A DNA stretch of 64,000 nucleotides from Agelas oroides. Its lineage: Eukaryota > Porifera > Demospongiae > Agelasida > Agelasidae. Positions 36,174 through 52,581 of this stretch are shown in pieces (within the stretch, counting starts at the first letter, position 1; each line of letters opens with the position of its first letter). The stretch spans positions 7,041,763 through 7,105,762 of the forward strand of contig OX422198.1 of the NCBI GenBank assembly GCA_949130485.1. Reading direction: 5' to 3'. Made by a program: the position numbers and the translations under genes. The notes beneath the pieces are model-generated. The model made no database searches, had not been told where the DNA came from, and saw only the letters and a list, made by a program, of their open reading frames with translations.

Positions 36174-36574
36174 AATGACCTCACCCTAGCAAGTTGGCTT
36201 CAGATATCCTCTCGCTCGCCCAAACATTGATTCTTCAGCAATGAAAATCAGCTATGGCTGTGTACTTTTGGACACTCATTCGCCACGAGGAGGGTTTTAC
36301 CTTGTTGGCGTACGATGGGGGATTTTACTGACGGTGTCAGGAAACAGCGCTGTTGTTCAATTAGCACGCTCATACAAAGACACTCGCCATTTTCAAGATC
36401 TCCACCCAATTTATGTGACGTCACATTTTCCCGCACGTGACTCACGGCCGCTCGCCTCTAGCGTCTCATTTGGCCGAGCCTCTGACTCTGTCTGGACTCT
36501 GGTACTGCATGAGTGGACGCAGCATCCCCATCGGAAGCAGACTAAACTAAATTTACCGGGGGTAAGAGTCGATC
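36174..36574. promoter_or_regulatory. Shared head-to-head promoter of the LRRK1-like and OSTF1 genes
   Basis: Only 401 bases separate the divergent start codons at 36173 (minus) and 36575 (plus). No repeat is present and there is no recognisable TATA box. Divergent transcription from one control region is inferred from the spacing. Confidence 0.55.
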
Positions 36575-39500
36575 ATGTCGAAAAAACCGCCACCCAGACC
36601 AGTTCCTAGAAAACCAGGTGTGTGCCCTTTGTGAGATTCAATACTTTGGTATGAAATATGCACACTAGACTATAGCTAGTGGTTCTGTGGTCTAAGGCCC
36701 TGACTTGGGGTTGAACTTATCTATTGTCTCTATGAAAATCTAGATAATGAGATGTGTAAATTTATCTGGACTCTGATATGGTTAAAACTTTGTCCACTGA
36801 TCAGAAATCAGAGGTAAATGAGAGGTTACCCTAATAGCAGGGTGATTCTGACAATTGGGTATCTCTACTGTATGTAGAAATTAAACGATTATTCGTAACA
36901 AAAACAGTTCACTCTGTTCCGTTGATCACAGAGTAATGTTCCATGACACATATCTTCCAACAGCCGTTTTCTTCAGAGTTAGCGTTACACATTTGTTTCA
37001 AATGTTTGCAAATTGTTAGTACATTGTTAGCAGATCTTAACCCAAAGCATTTTACGACCATACTGCTCTTTGCATCGTTATGATTCCATCCCCTCCAACA
37101 CTTGCTTTTCTGTCTTTGGCAACACCCAAAGTTGACTGTGTGGGCGCCATTTTACTGGCAGATCTTCATTGTTGCATGTATGTCCCACTTGAAGAAGTTA
37201 CTGGGTAGAAATCCTTCCATTAATGACTTTAGTCAGCATCCTCCTTTCTGCTCTTAACTCTGCATTTACGAATTTTTCCCTTCCATGTTAGGACATGTGG
37301 AAGTGGTGCGAGCCATTTACCCCTACAAGGCACAGCATGTACGTTGGTGATATTGGTAATCTTGCGAGCCAGAACTAACCAACCCCAGTGTGGATCGCTT
37401 ACAGAGACCCCAAAACAATCTGCTCTGGGGGCGGTGGATCTGGCTGGCAAGGTTTTGTCTAAGATGCTGTGGGTGGTACTTGTCTGTCCTCTGTGTGTGA
37501 GCGTTCATGCCCATGTACATCGGCTGATGACAGATCTGTTTACATTATGTTTCAGAAGTGTGTTTATGTTTTGGTATGCAACTAAAGGCACAGAATCTTT
37601 CAATTCAACTCAATGTGACCTTGAATGGACGATAGACTTGGGCTATAGTGTCCTTGTAGGACTATCATTAATGTGTCATACTAGCCTCATTCCTAGACCC
37701 TTCGTAAGGGGAGCCTCGGAATGAGACGTGCTTCATGGTGTGTTGTGGGAAAATTTCGGGACCACTGCTACCGTCGTATCCAGTAGTTTCCCTAGAAACG
37801 TGATTTGGTGGGTACTAGGAGTAAGGGGGGGCAATAAGGACTGTTAGTCTTTGGTGTGTCGGGCACCGTATGTGTGTATGCAATGCCTTCAGTTTTTACT
37901 GACAGTGGTTGTAAGGTTTGACTTCGCTTCTTCTCCAGGGAGATGAACTATCGTTTGAGGAAGGGGACACACTCTACATTTTAGAAAAGGTACATGTACT
38001 GCTTACACTCAGACCTTCCTCTTCACAAGTGTTAAATTTAGAACCATTTCTAAACATTGGAGCTGGTATATTTAGTCTCGTTCCCAGACCCTCAGTACAC
38101 AAGGCTGCTGAGGGTCTGGGAACGAGACTAGCTACATGTAGTACTACGAATGGAGTTTTCTTTCTCACAAGATGACGGAAACGGTTGCAACTGTTTTGTG
38201 TTGACAATCACTTGAAGCACTCAATTTGGTTAGGGAAACTACTCTTCTAAATGACAGAGGCTTATTTTCTTACCATATTTGGTTTGAACTTCCGAACTCT
38301 GCCATATTCCCACCAGAATGAGGATGGATGGTGGAAGGCCAGGTGTGGAAGACGAGAGGGGCTCATCCCTAGCAACTACAGTGAGTCTAGCTCTCTAAAT
38401 GGATGAGGTTAATCTCATAGGCCCCCCACCCAGCGTTTTGTCTTCACAGTATGTTCCCAGGTCCCCCACCCAGCTGGACTGCAAACTGGGTGTGGGTAGC
38501 TTTGTACCTGGTCTTCTGCCCAGACCCCACTCCACCCTCTCTCACAAGGAAAAGGGCCTTATGACTATTGAACACTTTCTTGGTTGTGCCGAGTCAGTAG
38601 CTCACATTTTGAACAAACCGATGATTACATCTTTCAGCTTCTCAGTTGTCTCCTGCATAAAGGAAGAGGAAGGTTATCTGTTACCAACTTGAGCTCGGAA
38701 AATAACTTGATGACATTTCGACTGAATGCTCCAGTCGTCATCAGGGCGAAAATGAAAAAGTATGAACAAACCTCTTTATATGGATTACATCTTCATAATA
38801 TATCCCGATAACACTATTTGTTGGCTAGTAAGGAATGCTTGTACGACATAATGCTATTTCATTGGCTTGTTCAGAATTGAGACTGCTGACTCGACAGCAA
38901 CCAACCAATAAAGTGCTCAATAGTCACCAGACCCTTTTCTTGTGAGAGGGTGGGGTCTGGGCTGTCACAAGACTAGGTGCAAGTAGTCTCATACCCAGGC
39001 CCTCCCCACTAAGAGCCTGGGTACGAGGCTCAGGGGGTTGGGGGAGGATGTTATCTGTAGTGTGATTCTTGTCTTCAGTTGAGAGCAGTACGGAAACCAT
39101 TGATAACCCTTTGCATGAGGCGGCAAAGAGAGGTAGGTCTAATGTCGGTCTCTCTGGCTGTGGCTACAGATTGTGACCTTGGTACTGTGTTTCACCTTCG
39201 CAGGAAACCTCCCATTCTTACAAGAATGCTTAACAAACAGGGTACGTCCACTAGCACACATACATGTACCACAAGTTGACTCCTCCTTGGTTGTAATACA
39301 TGTATGTTCCATAACTGTACCCTCATGTGACAATCATCACCTCCCCTCACATGACTATCACATGGTCTATCCCTCCCCTCACATGACTATCACATGGTTT
39401 ATCCCTCCCCTCACATGACTGTCACATGGTCTATCCCTCCCTCACATGACTATCACATGTCTATCCCTCCCCTCACATGACTGTCACATGTCTACCCCTC

Positions 39501-42026
39501 CCCTCACATGACTATCACATGGTCTATCCCTCCCCTCACATATGACTATCACATGTCTATCCCTCCCCTCACATGACTGTCACATGTCTACCCCTCCCCT
39601 CACATGACTATCACATGGTCTATCCCTCCCCTCACATGACTGTCACATGGTCTACCCCTCCTCTCACATGACTATCATACAGTCTCTCCTTCCCCTCTCA
39701 GGTTTCTGTGAACGGCCTGGATAAGTCAGGGTCTACTGCATTGCACTGGGCTGCCAGTGGCGGCCATTTAGGTAAGTGCGTACACACATACTACATGGTT
39801 TGTTGCTACTTGTTTGTTACCATCCTCCGTCTCCTCCTGCAATAGATTGTGCACAGGCTCTGCTTGCTATCCCTAATGTGGCAGTTAATGTCCAGGTGGG
39901 TGTGTACAACTTGTACTCAAGCCACTCCCATCTCCTAACCTCATACCCAGGCTCCTTATGGAAGGAGGAACCGAGCCTGGGTATGAGACTATTCGTCTTC
40001 CCAAGAGTGTTCTTGATTTCCCTTTTCAACTTTGGTACTGCATGTGCTTTTATCTGGGCTCGAGACATTGTGGGCCGGGCCCTTGTGTACACTACTTCTG
40101 CAGAAAAACATGTATATACATGCAAACAAACACTTATATTTTTGTGTCACTGTAGAATAAACTTGGTGATACACCACTGCACAATGCAGCATGGAAGGGA
40201 CACGCAGATGTTGTCGCAGCTCTCTTAGAAAGAGGTTAGTTGATTGAATCTTGCCTGGTCCCATGGCTTTTTGGACAACTGGAGATTAATCCTAATTAAT
40301 GCACATCCAGGGTTATCCCCTCAGTTGCATATTGCCATGGTAACTATTGTACAATAAGAACTTACAGCAGATGGTATTCTAATTGATGCACACCTGTCGT
40401 ATAATACCGTTTTGTGCCAATTTGCTACACAGGTGCCGATAATACTATTCGCAACAATGAAAAACAAATACCCTTTGACCTCTCAGCAAAGAATCCAGAA
40501 GTAGGGAGGCTACTCATGGTCCACAATGGTAAGGTCAAGGTAACATACCTAACTTCTTTCTAGCCTCGTTCCCATGCAGGTCCCCGTCCAGCTTTCCATT
40601 GCTTGCAGTGATGAAAGGCTGGGCCAGGGACCTAGCTGGGAGTGAGGCTACATGTAGTTTGTTTCCAACACATGAATTAAGTACTGCAAGTGTTGAAAAA
40701 CTAGGTGGGACCTGGAGAACAAATAACACTAAACTTATATATGGGCACATATGTCCCTGAAACCTCAAGTGAGGTGACTCCTGATTTCTTGATTGGCATT
40801 CTGGTGATCTTATAGCCTCGTTCCCAGGTTCCCACGCACGAGAGCCTGGGAACGAGGCCAGTGATCTTAGAGAACTGCTTGAGCATTCTTGTTTTAGCTG
40901 TTGGCTAAATTAGTGAGAATCGTGTGGTCGCTGGGTTACTTTGAAATGGGTTATACATGTATTGTGTCTTGTATACATTTGTGTTGTTTTGGCTTTATTA
41001 AGTGCTAGCTACTTTGTTACTCCGGATACAAGACTCCACTTCACTTGGGTAGCTAATGTGTGTACCTTGGGCACCCGTGCACTTACATGTAAGATAAACA
41101 CACAAGGACCTCTTTGTTCTGTAGTACTTACATCACTCAATGGTACTCAATAGGCTGTTAGCTACCTATAGTATATTGTCAGTAGTCTTGTGGAGCCAGA
41201 CTCTCACACTGACACAAGGATTGGGGGGGGGGAGGGGGGAAGGGAGAGAGTCTGGTCTTTGAGTTGGTGCTAACAAGCCCAGGAATTTCTGGGGGCAATG
41301 AATTGACCATAAGTGGGCATGCATGTGTTTGAAAGTCTGGTTTCAACATCACTTCCATGACTTCCTTGTCAATAGTTTAATATCCTACTGACTTGCTGAC
41401 AGTACAACACCAACTCATGATAAAACTCACTCCCGTTTTTCTTGAAAGTCTGGCTCCACGAGACTACATTGTCGGTACATTGTCATATATTTTTTGCCAC
41501 ATGTAATACTAACTTGAAAGCAATTTCATTGCATCCAAGTTTGACAGTGTAAAATGCTTCATTGCTCTACTCAAGAGCACATAAGAACAGGTGGCTTGAG
41601 TAAGAGCGTGTAACTCCAAAAATTTGAAACCGGTCGGAATTTACCGCCAGTACTAAAAATAGTAACACATACTGGGCAGCTGTGCGTAGACATAAGCCAT
41701 TGTTGCTAAGCACGTGACCGAGTGTTTTATTTTTAGCAATAATTTTGACCGGACTACGGGCTTTTATTGGAATTACACGCTTTTACTCAAGCCGCCCGTT
41801 CTTTATGTGCTCTTGCCATGGAAATGACAACATATTGCAGGTTAGAAAACGTGCTAACAGAATCCGGGTCATTTGGCCTCATTCCCAGACCAAAGTGAAA
41901 CTGGCCTGGGAATGAGGCTAGGTGGCCGGACTAAAAGACATAATCATATTTATGGACTAAGGATGTTTTGATTACTTGTTTACAGAGGCTGAGGGTGAAT
42001 ATGGTGAAGACGAAGATTCTGATTAG
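36575..42026 (+). CDS. OSTF1: OSTF1 (osteoclast-stimulating factor 1), SH3 + ankyrin, 210 aa
   Basis: Eleven short exons join in phase: 36575-36617, 37292-37338, 37939-37989, 38317-38380, 39079-39132, 39204-39241, 39702-39771, 39846-39895, 40156-40234, 40433-40528, 41986-42026. The start MSKKPPPRPVPRKPG, the SH3 domain with ELSFEEGDTLYILEK, EDGWWKA and GLIPSNY, the linker IDNPLHEAAKRGNL, and ankyrin repeats with SVNGLDKSGSTALHWA and NKLGDTPLHNAAWKGHADVV correspond step by step to vertebrate OSTF1 (about 214 aa). The acidic GEDEDSD end matches too. It is a cytosolic adaptor binding proline-rich partners such as Src-pathway proteins. Introns hold many fold-back repeats. I see no defects. Confidence 0.93.
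38073..38130. mobile_element. TAGYCTCG-family hairpin, 58 bp
   Basis: TAGTCTCGTTCCCAGACCC is exactly inverted at the right, with an 18-base loop between CTCAG arms. The 9-base flanks do not match. It is in an intron of OSTF1. Confidence 0.8.
38509..38975. mobile_element. Long TAGYCTTG-type fold-back element holding a hammerhead core
   Basis: The left arm has GCCCAGACCCCACTCCACC, and the right end inverts it as GGTGGGGTCTGGGCTG...CAAGACTA. The inner arms with GACTATTGA(A/G)CACTTT(C/A)TTGG and CGAGTCAG(T/C)AG also pair. The minus-strand hammerhead-like core at 38709-38747 lies inside, so one repeat appears to have inserted into the other. Intronic in OSTF1. Confidence 0.6.
38709..38747 (-). 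ncRNA. Hammerhead-ribozyme-like core (relic)
   Basis: The minus strand reads GCC, CTGATGA, a CGACTG / CAGTCG stem with GAGCATT loop, then AAATGTC. All seven bases of CTGATGA and the stem-II pair are intact. The base after GAAA and the nucleotides that should pair with GCC are changed (ATC in place of GGC), so self-cleavage is probably lost in this copy. Confidence 0.5.
38984..39031. mobile_element. TAGYCTCG-family hairpin, 48 bp
   Basis: TAGTCTCATACCCAGGCCC ... GAGCCTGGGTACGAGGCT. No matching 9-base flanks were found. Confidence 0.7.
39330..39700. repeat. Minisatellite, about 32-34-bp unit (CCCTCACATGACTATCACATG)
   Basis: About eleven imperfect units fill the OSTF1 intron before exon 7 and supply its pyrimidine-rich 3' end. 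Units differ by ACTATC / ACTGTC and by presence of GGT. Confidence 0.9.
39936..39991. mobile_element. TAGYCTCG-family hairpin
   Basis: TAACCTCATACCCAGGCTCC ... GAGCCTGGGTATGAGACTA, in an OSTF1 intron. No clear duplication. Confidence 0.65.
40561..40650. mobile_element. TAGYCTCG-family fold-back element
   Basis: TAGCCTCGTTCCCATGCAGG ... GGGAGTGAGGCTA with inner GTCCAGCTTTCCATTGCTTGC pairing. It lies 33 bases after an OSTF1 donor. Flanks do not match. Confidence 0.65.
40813..40860. mobile_element. TAGYCTCG-family hairpin, 48 bp, with 9-bp duplication
   Basis: TAGCCTCGTTCCCAGG ... CCTGGGAACGAGGCCA. A perfect 9-bp duplication, GTGATCTTA, lies at 40804-40812 and 40861-40869. This is among the smallest complete copies. 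Confidence 0.9.
41183..41466. mobile_element. TAGYCTTG fold-back element, 284 bp
   Basis: TAGTCTTGTGGAGCCAGACT at the left is inverted at the right as AGTCTGGCTCCACGAGACTA. The flanks TATTGTCAG and CATTGTCGG match at 7 of 9. Last OSTF1 intron. Confidence 0.75.
41572..41815. mobile_element. CAAGAGC-family fold-back element (second copy)
   Basis: CAAGAGCACATAAGAACAGG ... TTCTTTATGTGCTCTTG. It shares the TAAGAGCGTGTAA, CCGGTC and ACTAAAAATAG blocks with 32294-32525. No clear duplication. Confidence 0.7.
41874..41920. mobile_element. TAGYCTCG-family hairpin
   Basis: TGGCCTCATTCCCAGACC ... GGCCTGGGAATGAGGCTA, in the last OSTF1 intron. Confidence 0.65.
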
Positions 42027-42942
42027 TGCCCACCATGGACATACATTCAACAGTGGGGCAGACACCAATTTTTTTTTTTTAACTGTCTGGCTCTTGCTAG
42101 TTCGAGTACCACACCTCTTCAAGCAGAACAATTGCCACAGTGTTATTTTGATAATCTGATAAAATCATATTAATTATGTACTACTGCAGAATTGGTAACT
42201 TTTTTGTCTTAGATGTTGTTTTTGGAATTCACTCCTGGTGATTAAAAATAGAAAAGAAGGTTCTCTTACCAACTTAAATCTGAAAACGTTTCGACTGAGT
42301 GCTTCGCATCGCATGCATGCCCAAACATGAAGAAATACGATGAATAATATTTTTTTAAATGAGAAGATAAAGGAATGCTACTATAATTGGAGATACGAGA
42401 CTACACTATGAGGCCAGCTACCCGACTGCCTTTCTTGCACGAGATAACATTTTCCAGTCAGCACTGCTAATGAGGCCGGCATCCTGACTGACTTTCTTAC
42501 ACAAGATGACAGTCCTCAATCCTCGTGCATCTTCCAGTCAGCACTGCTAATGAGGCCTGCATCCTGCACTATATGAGTATACCTCGGCTGGAAATAAAGA
42601 CAATTTTGATTTTATGATTGACACAAAAAGTGAGCAATTCGATTTCCTGTGAATCATTCCTAGGCTTGAGGAGAGAGCCTGGGAATTATGCTAGGTGACT
42701 GCCAGTTTTTTCTCTTCCCTCTATTTCGCCTCATATTTTATTTCGGCCTGCCTCTTTTTAGAGAGATATGGTTCGATCATTCATGAACATAAACCATACA
42801 TGTATGTCAGCCATTGTCAGGAAGAAATGAGACACCCACAACATGGCTAGCCTAGTTCCCAGGCTCCACTTGGCAGGGTACAGAACACAGGGGAGAGCCT
42901 GGGAACAAGGCTACTCATGGCTTGGTGACAGCTAGCACTAGT
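42027..42942. other. Convergent intergenic region of OSTF1 and the HEATR4-like gene
   Basis: It holds a degenerate relic of the hammerhead-containing repeat (42244-42330, minus strand CTCAGTCGAAACG kept). A direct duplicate with CTTCCAGTCAGCACTGCTAATGAGGC lies at about 42455-42560, and a fold-back element at 42849-42913. An AATAAA for the plus strand is at 42593-42598 and one for the minus strand at 42737-42742. No additional gene was seen. Confidence 0.5.
42849..42913. mobile_element. TAGYCTCG-family fold-back element
   Basis: AGCCTAGTTCCCAGGCTC ... GAGCCTGGGAACAAGGCTA. The flanks AACATGGCT and CTCATGGCT match at 7 of 9. Confidence 0.65.
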
Positions 42943-49115
<6,173 letters not shown>

Positions 49116-49164
49116 CCCTGTCGTAGCTTTTGAGTCACTATTCCATTTAAAGCCTACCCATAAC

Positions 49165-49178
49165 GTTGCTATAGAGAC
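49165..49178. promoter_or_regulatory. RFX X-box in the bidirectional promoter
   Basis: GTTGCTATAGAGAC matches the X-box consensus RYYNYYATRRNRAC at all positions. It lies 50 bases from the minus-strand ATG (49115) and 63 bases from the plus-strand ATG (49241). RFX factors drive ciliary genes in animals, which suits both neighbours. Confidence 0.6.
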
Positions 49179-49240
49179 GCCATGACAACGTTTATACAAG
49201 CGCATTAAATGGAACAGTTAGCCTGTGTGATGCTGTTTGA

Positions 49241-50678
49241 ATGGCTACACTTGACAGTACAAGAGGTACTGAATACTCCTCAGACTCATTTGAGGTTGGA
49301 GAGGAGCTTGAATTATCTTCTGAGACAGATAGCAACAGTGCTGGAGAGCCGAGCTCTAATACAAAGATACTAGTGACTGAACAAAACAATGGAACTGGAA
49401 GTGCAAATTCAAAGTCTTCGTCTGGTACTCTGCAGCAGCAGTCTACCAAATCTAGAGGAAAGGGAGACATTCACACAAAGACGTTTCTCTTGGGACATAA
49501 ATCCCAAGCTCATAATCTGACATTTCACATCATGCGTGGGGTGTCTAGAAGAGGAGGTGAGAGTAAATTAGCTGCAAAAACTTTTAGAGATTCCAGGGAA
49601 GTTAGGGATGCAGTATTTGATGAATGGATGTCTAGAAAGAGCACTTTGATGAGCCATGAAAGAAGTGAAAAGGCTCAGGAAAAGAAACAGGAAGAAGAGA
49701 GGAAACAAAAGAAAGAGGTGGGTGGGTCATTTTAAAAGGTATGAAGTACTTGATTTATAGATTGTACACCTACATACAGGTAACAAGGTTTACAATAATC
49801 TATATCTGTGGGTGTACAGATGGAGATAGCAGAACGCACCTCTAAGGCAGTGGACAAGTGGAATACCTCTAAAGAGGCAAAACTGCAGGAGAGACACAAA
49901 CTGAGGAGTGAGGAGATCAAAAAACAGAAGGCTATAGTGGAGGAGAGGGAGCAGAAACAACGAATGGCAGAGTTGGTTTCCCATAAGTGGCGTGAGGAGA
50001 AGACAAAGCAGTTGATAACTAAGCACCAGGAGAAAAAGAGGAAAGCCCAGGAAGAAGAACGTAGAAAGCAGGAGGAAGCAGTGGAAAGGGTAGAGAGTGC
50101 TGCACAGGCCTTCAAAATATGGTATGTTCGGGTGTCTAACAAGCTTGCTTTGTCCAACTTGTAAATAGTGATAGGCGCTAGGCTACAATGTTTTCGGTTT
50201 GTTATTTGCATGCAGGAGTGAAAGAAAAGATGAGATCATTAAAGTGGGGAGAAAGAAAGATAGACGGCAGATGTCTGCTATGGAGCATGCAAAGCAGGAG
50301 AAGGCTGCTGAGAGGCAACAGGAGTCGAGGAGAACCTTTGAAGCATGGAAGAGTAAGAAGGATGAGAAAATCAGAAGCACTGGAACTCTGTACACGTACA
50401 AAGAAGACTCAAAAGCAAAGAGACACCAGAAAGCTTGGTGTCCTGCACGCAGTATGAAATATGATTATCCAAAACTTAAATCGAATGAACTGAAACCCGC
50501 TAGTCGAACAGGAAGTGCTAAGTCCTTTTACTCCGAGAGCAGTACGTCTGTACATTCTTTGGTCAGTGACACATCTTCAACAGGGAACAGCAGACCTGGG
50601 ACTTTGGAAGGAAAGTTAAAGACCATTCAAGTCTGCTGTCAAACCCTGGAATACTGGTGCACTTGTGATGACCACTAA
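49241..50678 (+). CDS. Coiled-coil protein of CCDC34/MAP9 type, 413 aa
   Basis: Three exons join in phase: 49241-49717, 49820-50121, 50216-50678. The N-terminal 100 residues are acidic and Ser-rich. The middle and end are long charged helices with recurring W-x-x-x-K units: FDEWMSRKST, VDKWNTSKEAK, FKIWSERKDE and FEAWKSKKDE. A C-terminal part contains WCPARSM and a Ser/Thr-rich tail. Repeated (F/A)xxWxxxK units in a Glu/Lys/Arg coiled coil are seen in CCDC34 and MAP9-like microtubule or ciliary proteins, but I cannot choose between them. The adjacent X-box and its divergent HEATR4-like partner support a cilium or flagellum role. Confidence 0.6.
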
Positions 50679-51007
50679 ACACTGTTTTATGTGATCAGTC
50701 AGCATTTTTCACTGGGGAGATTTCCCCCAAGTCTCTAATACTGTTCTTGTTACACACACATCAGTATCAACATACAATAGTAAGCGTGCAGGGTGCAGAC
50801 AAAGTTTACACAATAATTATAGGAAAAGGAAAGGCTAATTAACAAGTCATCATGCAGCCAGTATGGAGGAGGGGAATTATCTTTGTACTAAGTATAGCAT
50901 GATGCAGCCACGTGGAGGGGTACTAAACATGTACTACTTCATATTCACAGACTCTGTAATGTGAAGATGCATTTTGCATGTGTGATTCATGACATTGAAT
51001 CCACTTG
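50679..51007. other. Convergent intergenic spacer
   Basis: 329 bases between the 3' ends of the coiled-coil gene and the CARD-like gene. It contains a short direct repeat with ATGATGCAGCCA / CATGCAGCCAGTATGGAGGGG-like copies near 50848-50920. No gene was seen. Confidence 0.4.
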
Positions 51008-52339
51008 TCATGTTTGTGAAGTAGAATCAGGTAACGTTAATTGTTCTGGAGCTGCTGTTTTGTTTGCGACAGTGTCCAGGTGTGGGGGTTGGAGAAGGAT
51101 TTCAATTTCCAGTTCTAGATTTGCAATTGTGGCTTCGTGGTGCTCAACACGTTCCTGAAGTCTCTCAACTTGTCGCTCAACATCCTTTCTCAGTCTTTCT
51201 GATTCCTTGTAATTCTCGTAATAATCCACCCTACCATCAGAGTTCTGGGCATGCTTCATTTCACTTTCAAGCTCCTCACATCTCTTTTTGAGTCGGATCT
51301 TCTCAGCATGGTATTCGGTTGCACGTTGCCCGAGACAGTACAGCTGCTTCGCTGATTTTTCCTGTGCAAGCCTGAGATTCTCCTGAAGCTGTGTGTTTAA
51401 CAAATCTTTGCTCACTATCTCTTCTTGCAGTTGTTGTTTCTGTTGAGTGGCATCGTCAAGATCTTGCTCCATTCGCGTTAACTTCTCCTCCATCTTCGTA
51501 CGATGGCGCTCCATGGATTTCATTTTCTGTTTTCGTTCTCTGACTTGCAACTTGAGCTTCTTGACTCTCTGCTTACATTTTTCCATAGTTCTCTCAAGTT
51601 CAAAAAAGTCTTCATCTGTACTGGAACCATCTGAAGACGTGACTGAATCTATGCTTCTTTGTGGTTTGGGGGGAGGATACAAAGAACCTCCGCTGCTGGC
51701 TGATGTTTCTGGAGTGAAGTAGTTCTCTGGTGTCTTGCTGTCTGTGGAATTCACTGGTTGGCAAGATAATGCTTCCTGATTTTGTTTGAAGTGTGGCAGG
51801 CCCATCTCAAGTTCTGGTAGCGACTGCACTTGATTTAGAGGGACATCACGAACTGCTGCAGCAGCTGGCTCTTCAAGGGATGTTTGGTCCAGTGTCTTAC
51901 ACAGGTTGTTAACATCCATCTCTGGAGACACGACCACGTTTATGATCCTACAGTTCCTGTAGACAGGGGTGCTCTTGGAAGGGAGAGGTGGAAGGCTTTC
52001 AGGTGGAGGGTTGTACACAAGTTCACTTTGCCTTCGTTGCTTGGCTTGGCCCAATTTTCGCCTGACATCATCCGCAATGTGTTTCAAACTTATCGATGAC
52101 CCCAACACATCCAGAAAGTCATGAAGTAGTGAAGGTGTGGTTCGAATTTTGGTCTCGACGTCATTTAGCACGGTGCTTGCCCTGTCACCAGGTCCTTTCG
52201 ACGACATCCCAACGGCGTTTCTAGCTTCCGTTCCAAGGAGTGACCTAGAATACAGCTCGTTAGCCAAGGACTTTGCCTCTGCTTGAATAGCTACATGTAA
52301 TGTAGCGTAGCACTCGCGGAAGACCTGGATTTCAACCAT
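51008..52339 (-). CDS. CARD-like domain plus coiled coil, 443 aa, single exon
   Basis: Residues about 1-95 are helical, with the pattern of a death-fold (CARD-like) domain. An Ala/Leu-rich helix precedes LYSRSLLGTEARNAV, and a conserved end reads KIRTTPSLLHDFLDVLGSS. A linker (about 100-240) is Pro/Ser-rich. Residues about 245-430 form an uninterrupted Glu/Lys/Gln-rich coiled coil with a conserved YYENYKESERLRKDVERQVE stretch, followed by a short tail. CARD plus coiled coil is the layout of oligomerising adaptors such as the CARD9/BCL10-signalling type, so an innate-immunity scaffold is possible but not shown. Its start codon is 242 bases from the divergent PH-WW gene. Confidence 0.6.
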   Translation of the reverse strand: MVEIQVFRECYATLHVAIQAEAKSLANELYSRSLLGTEARNAVGMSSKGPGDRASTVLNDVETKIRTTPSLLHDFLDVLGSSISLKHIADDVRRKLGQAKQRRQSELVYNPPPESLPPLPSKSTPVYRNCRIINVVVSPEMDVNNLCKTLDQTSLEEPAAAAVRDVPLNQVQSLPELEMGLPHFKQNQEALSCQPVNSTDSKTPENYFTPETSASSGGSLYPPPKPQRSIDSVTSSDGSSTDEDFFELERTMEKCKQRVKKLKLQVRERKQKMKSMERHRTKMEEKLTRMEQDLDDATQQKQQLQEEIVSKDLLNTQLQENLRLAQEKSAKQLYCLGQRATEYHAEKIRLKKRCEELESEMKHAQNSDGRVDYYENYKESERLRKDVERQVERLQERVEHHEATIANLELEIEILLQPPHLDTVANKTAAPEQLTLPDSTSQT

Positions 52340-52581
52340 CGTACCGTCCCGTACAAATGTCGGATCTGTGCCTGGTCATATGGTCGATCCCTAGCCCTGG
52401 CCCCGGCCCTGATCATATGCTAGGGGAAATCCCGTAGTGAAAACGGGGTGCGTCATTGGCGCCACACCGCGGCACGCCCATTGCATTTCCTGGTGTCCAC
52501 CTCCAGGTTCCGCTAATGGACCTCCTGCAGGTTCCCGGCCAGAACGTAGACGTAGGGCGAGTAAGTCGTTCCAGGCCAACG
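52340..52581. promoter_or_regulatory. Head-to-head spacer between CARD-like and PH-WW genes
   Basis: 242 bases between divergent ATGs at 52339 and 52582. GC-rich with CCTAGCCCTGGCCCCGGCCC. An upstream in-frame ATG at 52516 could extend the PH-WW protein by 22 residues. Confidence 0.45.

Noticed and set aside
49205..49205. Upstream start (MRLYKRCHG) for the HEATR4-like protein
   Set aside because: It would leave 35 bases to the divergent gene and bury the X-box in codons. The ATG at 49115 is more likely, though this is not proven.
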